Below are positions 61,993 through 64,000 of a stretch of 64,000 nucleotides of DNA, in pieces. The stretch is from Coriaria nepalensis (Eukaryota; Streptophyta; Magnoliopsida; Cucurbitales; Coriariaceae), in assembly GCA_027186245.1 (NCBI GenBank), contig CP114483.1, forward strand, positions 8,886,220 to 8,950,219. The letters are read 5' to 3'. Both the position numbers and the translations under genes were made by a program. Under the pieces are notes generated by a model, which saw nothing but the letters and a program-made list of their open reading frames with translations, was not told the origin of the DNA and searched no databases. Position 1 is the stretch's first letter. Each line of letters starts with the position of its first letter.

Positions 61993-64000
61993 TGCACGAA
62001 AGTAATGTTTAAAGTGCGAATTTCGTTTGAAGTGATTTAGAATGATTTAATGACTGAAAGAGACGCAGGTATACGACTTTAAGGCTAAAAAAATGCATAG
62101 TTGCCCTCAATAGATCATTTGCCGGTTATGCATGAAAGTTGTTTTTTAAATGCAAAAATAGAATTGGTTCGACGTGCTTTCAAATAATTTAACGATATGA
62201 AAAGACTGAATGATATGCTTTTTAAGGCTAAAATAATGCATTGTTGTCTGGAATAGAATAATTGGAAGTTATGTAAGAAAATCTTGTTTGAAGGGCGAAA
62301 ATCGAATTCGTTTGAATTTATTTAGAATGATTTAATCACTACAAGAGACTCAATGACATGATTTTAAGGCTAAACAAATGCATTGTTGCCTTCAATAGAT
62401 CAACAGCAAGTTATGCACGAAAGTAATGTTTAAAGTGCGAATTTCGTTTGAAGTGATTTAGAATGATTTAATGACTGAAAGAGACGCAGGTATACGACTT
62501 TAAGGCTAAAAAAATGCATAGTTGCCCTCAATAGATCATTTGCAGGTTATGCATGAAAGTCGTTTTTTAAATGCAAAAATAGAATTGGTTCGAAGTGCTT
62601 TCAAATAATTTAACGATATGAAAAGACTGAATGATATGCTTTTTAAGGCTAAAATAATGCATTGTTTTCTGCAATAGATTTATTGGAAGTTATGTAAGAA
62701 AATCTTGTTTGAAGGGCGAAAATCGAATTCGTTTGAATTTATTTAGAATGATTTAATCACTACAAGAGACTCAATGACATGATTTTATGGCTAAACAAAT
62801 GCATTGTTGCCTTCAATAGATCAACTGCAAGTTATGCACGAAAGTAATGTTTAAAGTGCGAATTTCGTTTCAAGTGATTTAGAATGATTTAATGACTGAA
62901 AGAGACGCAGGTATACGACTTTAAGGCTAAAAAAATGCATAGTTGCCTTCAATAGATCATTTGCATGTTACGCATGAAAGTTGTTTTTTAAATGCAAAAA
63001 TAGAATTCGTTCGACGTGCTTTCCAATAATTTAATGATATGAAAAGACTGAATGATATGCTTTTTAAGGCTAAAATAATGCATTGTTGTCTGGAATAGAA
63101 TAATTGGAAGTTATGTAAGAAAATCTTGTTTGAAGGGCGAAAATTGAATTCGTTTGAATTTATTTAGAATGATTTAATCACTACAAGAGACTCAATGACA
63201 TGATTTTAAGGCTAAACAAATGCATTGTTGCCTTCAATAGATCAACAGCAAGTTATGCACGAAAGTAATGTTTAAAGTGTGAATTTCGTTTGAAGTGATT
63301 TGGAATGATTTAATGACTGAAAGAGATTCTATTATACGACTTTCAGGCTAAACAAATGCATTGTTGCCTTCAATAGATCATTTGCAGGTTATGCATGAAA
63401 TTCGTTTTTTAAATGCAAAAATAGAATTGGTTCGACGTGCTTTCAAATAATTTAATGATATGAAAAGACTGAATGATATGGTTTTTAAGGCTAAAATATT
63501 GCATTGTCGTCTGCAGTAGATTAATTGCAAGTTATGTAAGAAAATCATGTTTGAAGGGCAAAAATTGAATTCGTTTGAATTTATTTAGAATGATTTAATC
63601 ACTACAAGAGACTCAATGACATGATTTTAAGGCTAAACAAATGCATTGTTGCCTTCAATAGATCAACTGCAAGTTATGCACGAAAGTAATGTTTAAAATG
63701 CGAATTTCGTTTGAAGTGATTTAGAATGATTTAATGACTGAAAGAGACGCAGGTATACGACTTTAAGGCTAACAAATGCATATTTGCCTTCAATAGATCA
63801 TTTGCAGGTTATGCATGAAAGTCGTTTTTTAAATGCAAAAATAGAATTGGTTCGACGTGCTTTCGAATAATTTAAAGATATGAAAAGACTGAATGATATG
63901 CTTTTTAAGGCTAAAATAGAGCATTTTTGTCTGCAACAGATTAATTGCAAGTTATGTAAGAAAATCATGTTTGAAGGGCGAAAATTGAATTCGTTTGAAT

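Larger units (their letters stand above)
1513..64000 (+). repeat. Satellite array: 421-bp trimeric higher-order repeat of about 140-bp A-B-C monomers
   Basis: Every about 140 bp the array returns to a leader ggctaaa-n-aatgcat, followed by a block reading nearly tcaatagatcaa(c/t)tgcaag, and then by gaatt.gttcga and (a/t)atgatttaatga. Leader positions near the left edge (1,544; 1,680; 1,824; 1,966; 2,102; 2,245; 2,387; 2,523) give steps of 136, 144, 142, 136, 143, 142 and 136. A three-monomer unit of 421-422 bp therefore repeats. All monomers face the same way through to 64,000. The array is about one third GC and has stops in all frames; the only open frame over 60 codons (13,526-13,714, minus) is accidental. 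No RNA gene, transposon or unrelated insert is visible. The family was not recognised by name. Confidence 0.97.
55214..64000 (+). repeat. Right zone with 6,581-bp period running off the window
   Basis: These trimers are mostly of the tttgaatttattt B type and gtttgaagtg C type, with B copies beginning gtctggaatagaataattgg from 55,650 on. The segment from 56,386 to 57,419 recurs at 62,967 to 64,000 (offset 6,581). Shared rare variants are catgaaattcg (56,814 and 63,395), aaatattgcattg with tgcagtagatt (56,931 and 63,512), ggctaacaaatgcatattt and aatttaaagatatg. The offset equals 15 trimers plus two extra C monomers (272 bp) minus a 5-bp deletion at about 61,988, matching what is seen between. 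Confidence 0.85.

Noticed and set aside
1513..64000. CRISPR array
   Set aside because: The repeats are contiguous about 140-bp units without unique spacers, and the window has no cas-like gene. This is eukaryotic satellite structure.

Overview
This window contains no protein-coding or structural RNA gene that I can support. It is the edge of a large eukaryotic satellite-DNA array. Positions 1 to about 1,512 are a GC-rich, CpG-rich flank. From about 1,513 to the end (roughly 62.5 kb) there is one uninterrupted, AT-rich (about one third GC by eye), head-to-tail tandem array. I saw no transposon insertion, inversion or unrelated spacer anywhere in it. Both the architecture and the sheer length point to centromeric or pericentromeric heterochromatin. 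A plant is a reasonable guess, but nothing seen here fixes the species or kingdom.

Left flank (1-1,512). Positions 1-482 are unique GC-rich sequence with no recognised rRNA, tRNA or transposon hallmark. Next comes a block X (483-809), a spacer Y (810-1,215) and a diverged second block X' (1,216-1,517). Both X blocks end in the same stretch, which carries a TATA-like element. Y holds a 33-bp tandem repeat with hairpin potential, a drifting 7-9 bp repeat, a G-run and a perfect alternating purine-pyrimidine tract. The layout resembles a ribosomal intergenic spacer or a short LTR-like element, but neither identity is established.

Satellite organisation. The basic monomer is about 140 bp. Three diverged monomer types follow each other in fixed order: A (about 143 bp), B (about 142 bp) and C (about 136 bp). 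They form a 421-bp trimeric higher-order repeat (HOR). I estimate about 445 monomers, or about 148 trimers. All are in the same orientation, each starting at a ggctaaa/atgcat leader. Longer units are stacked on the trimer: an 843-bp hexamer at the left edge; a 2,948-bp (7-trimer) tandem duplication at 4,797-10,750 that is nearly identical; a patchwork of dispersed 0.6-2.6 kb duplications 10.8-13.3 kb apart between about 12 and 33 kb; a tandem duplication of about 10.2-11.8 kb (about 33,600-43,447 and 43,796-55,213); and a 6,581-bp period running off the right end (from about 56,386).

The trimer register is broken at a few places by deleted, fused or doubled monomers. These breaks are inherited by the later duplications and so act as markers of array history. 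B, C and A subfamilies also change along the array at CpG/TpG positions. The biological interest lies in how the array grew and in its sharp boundary with the GC-rich flank. I found no enzyme, CRISPR array or operon.
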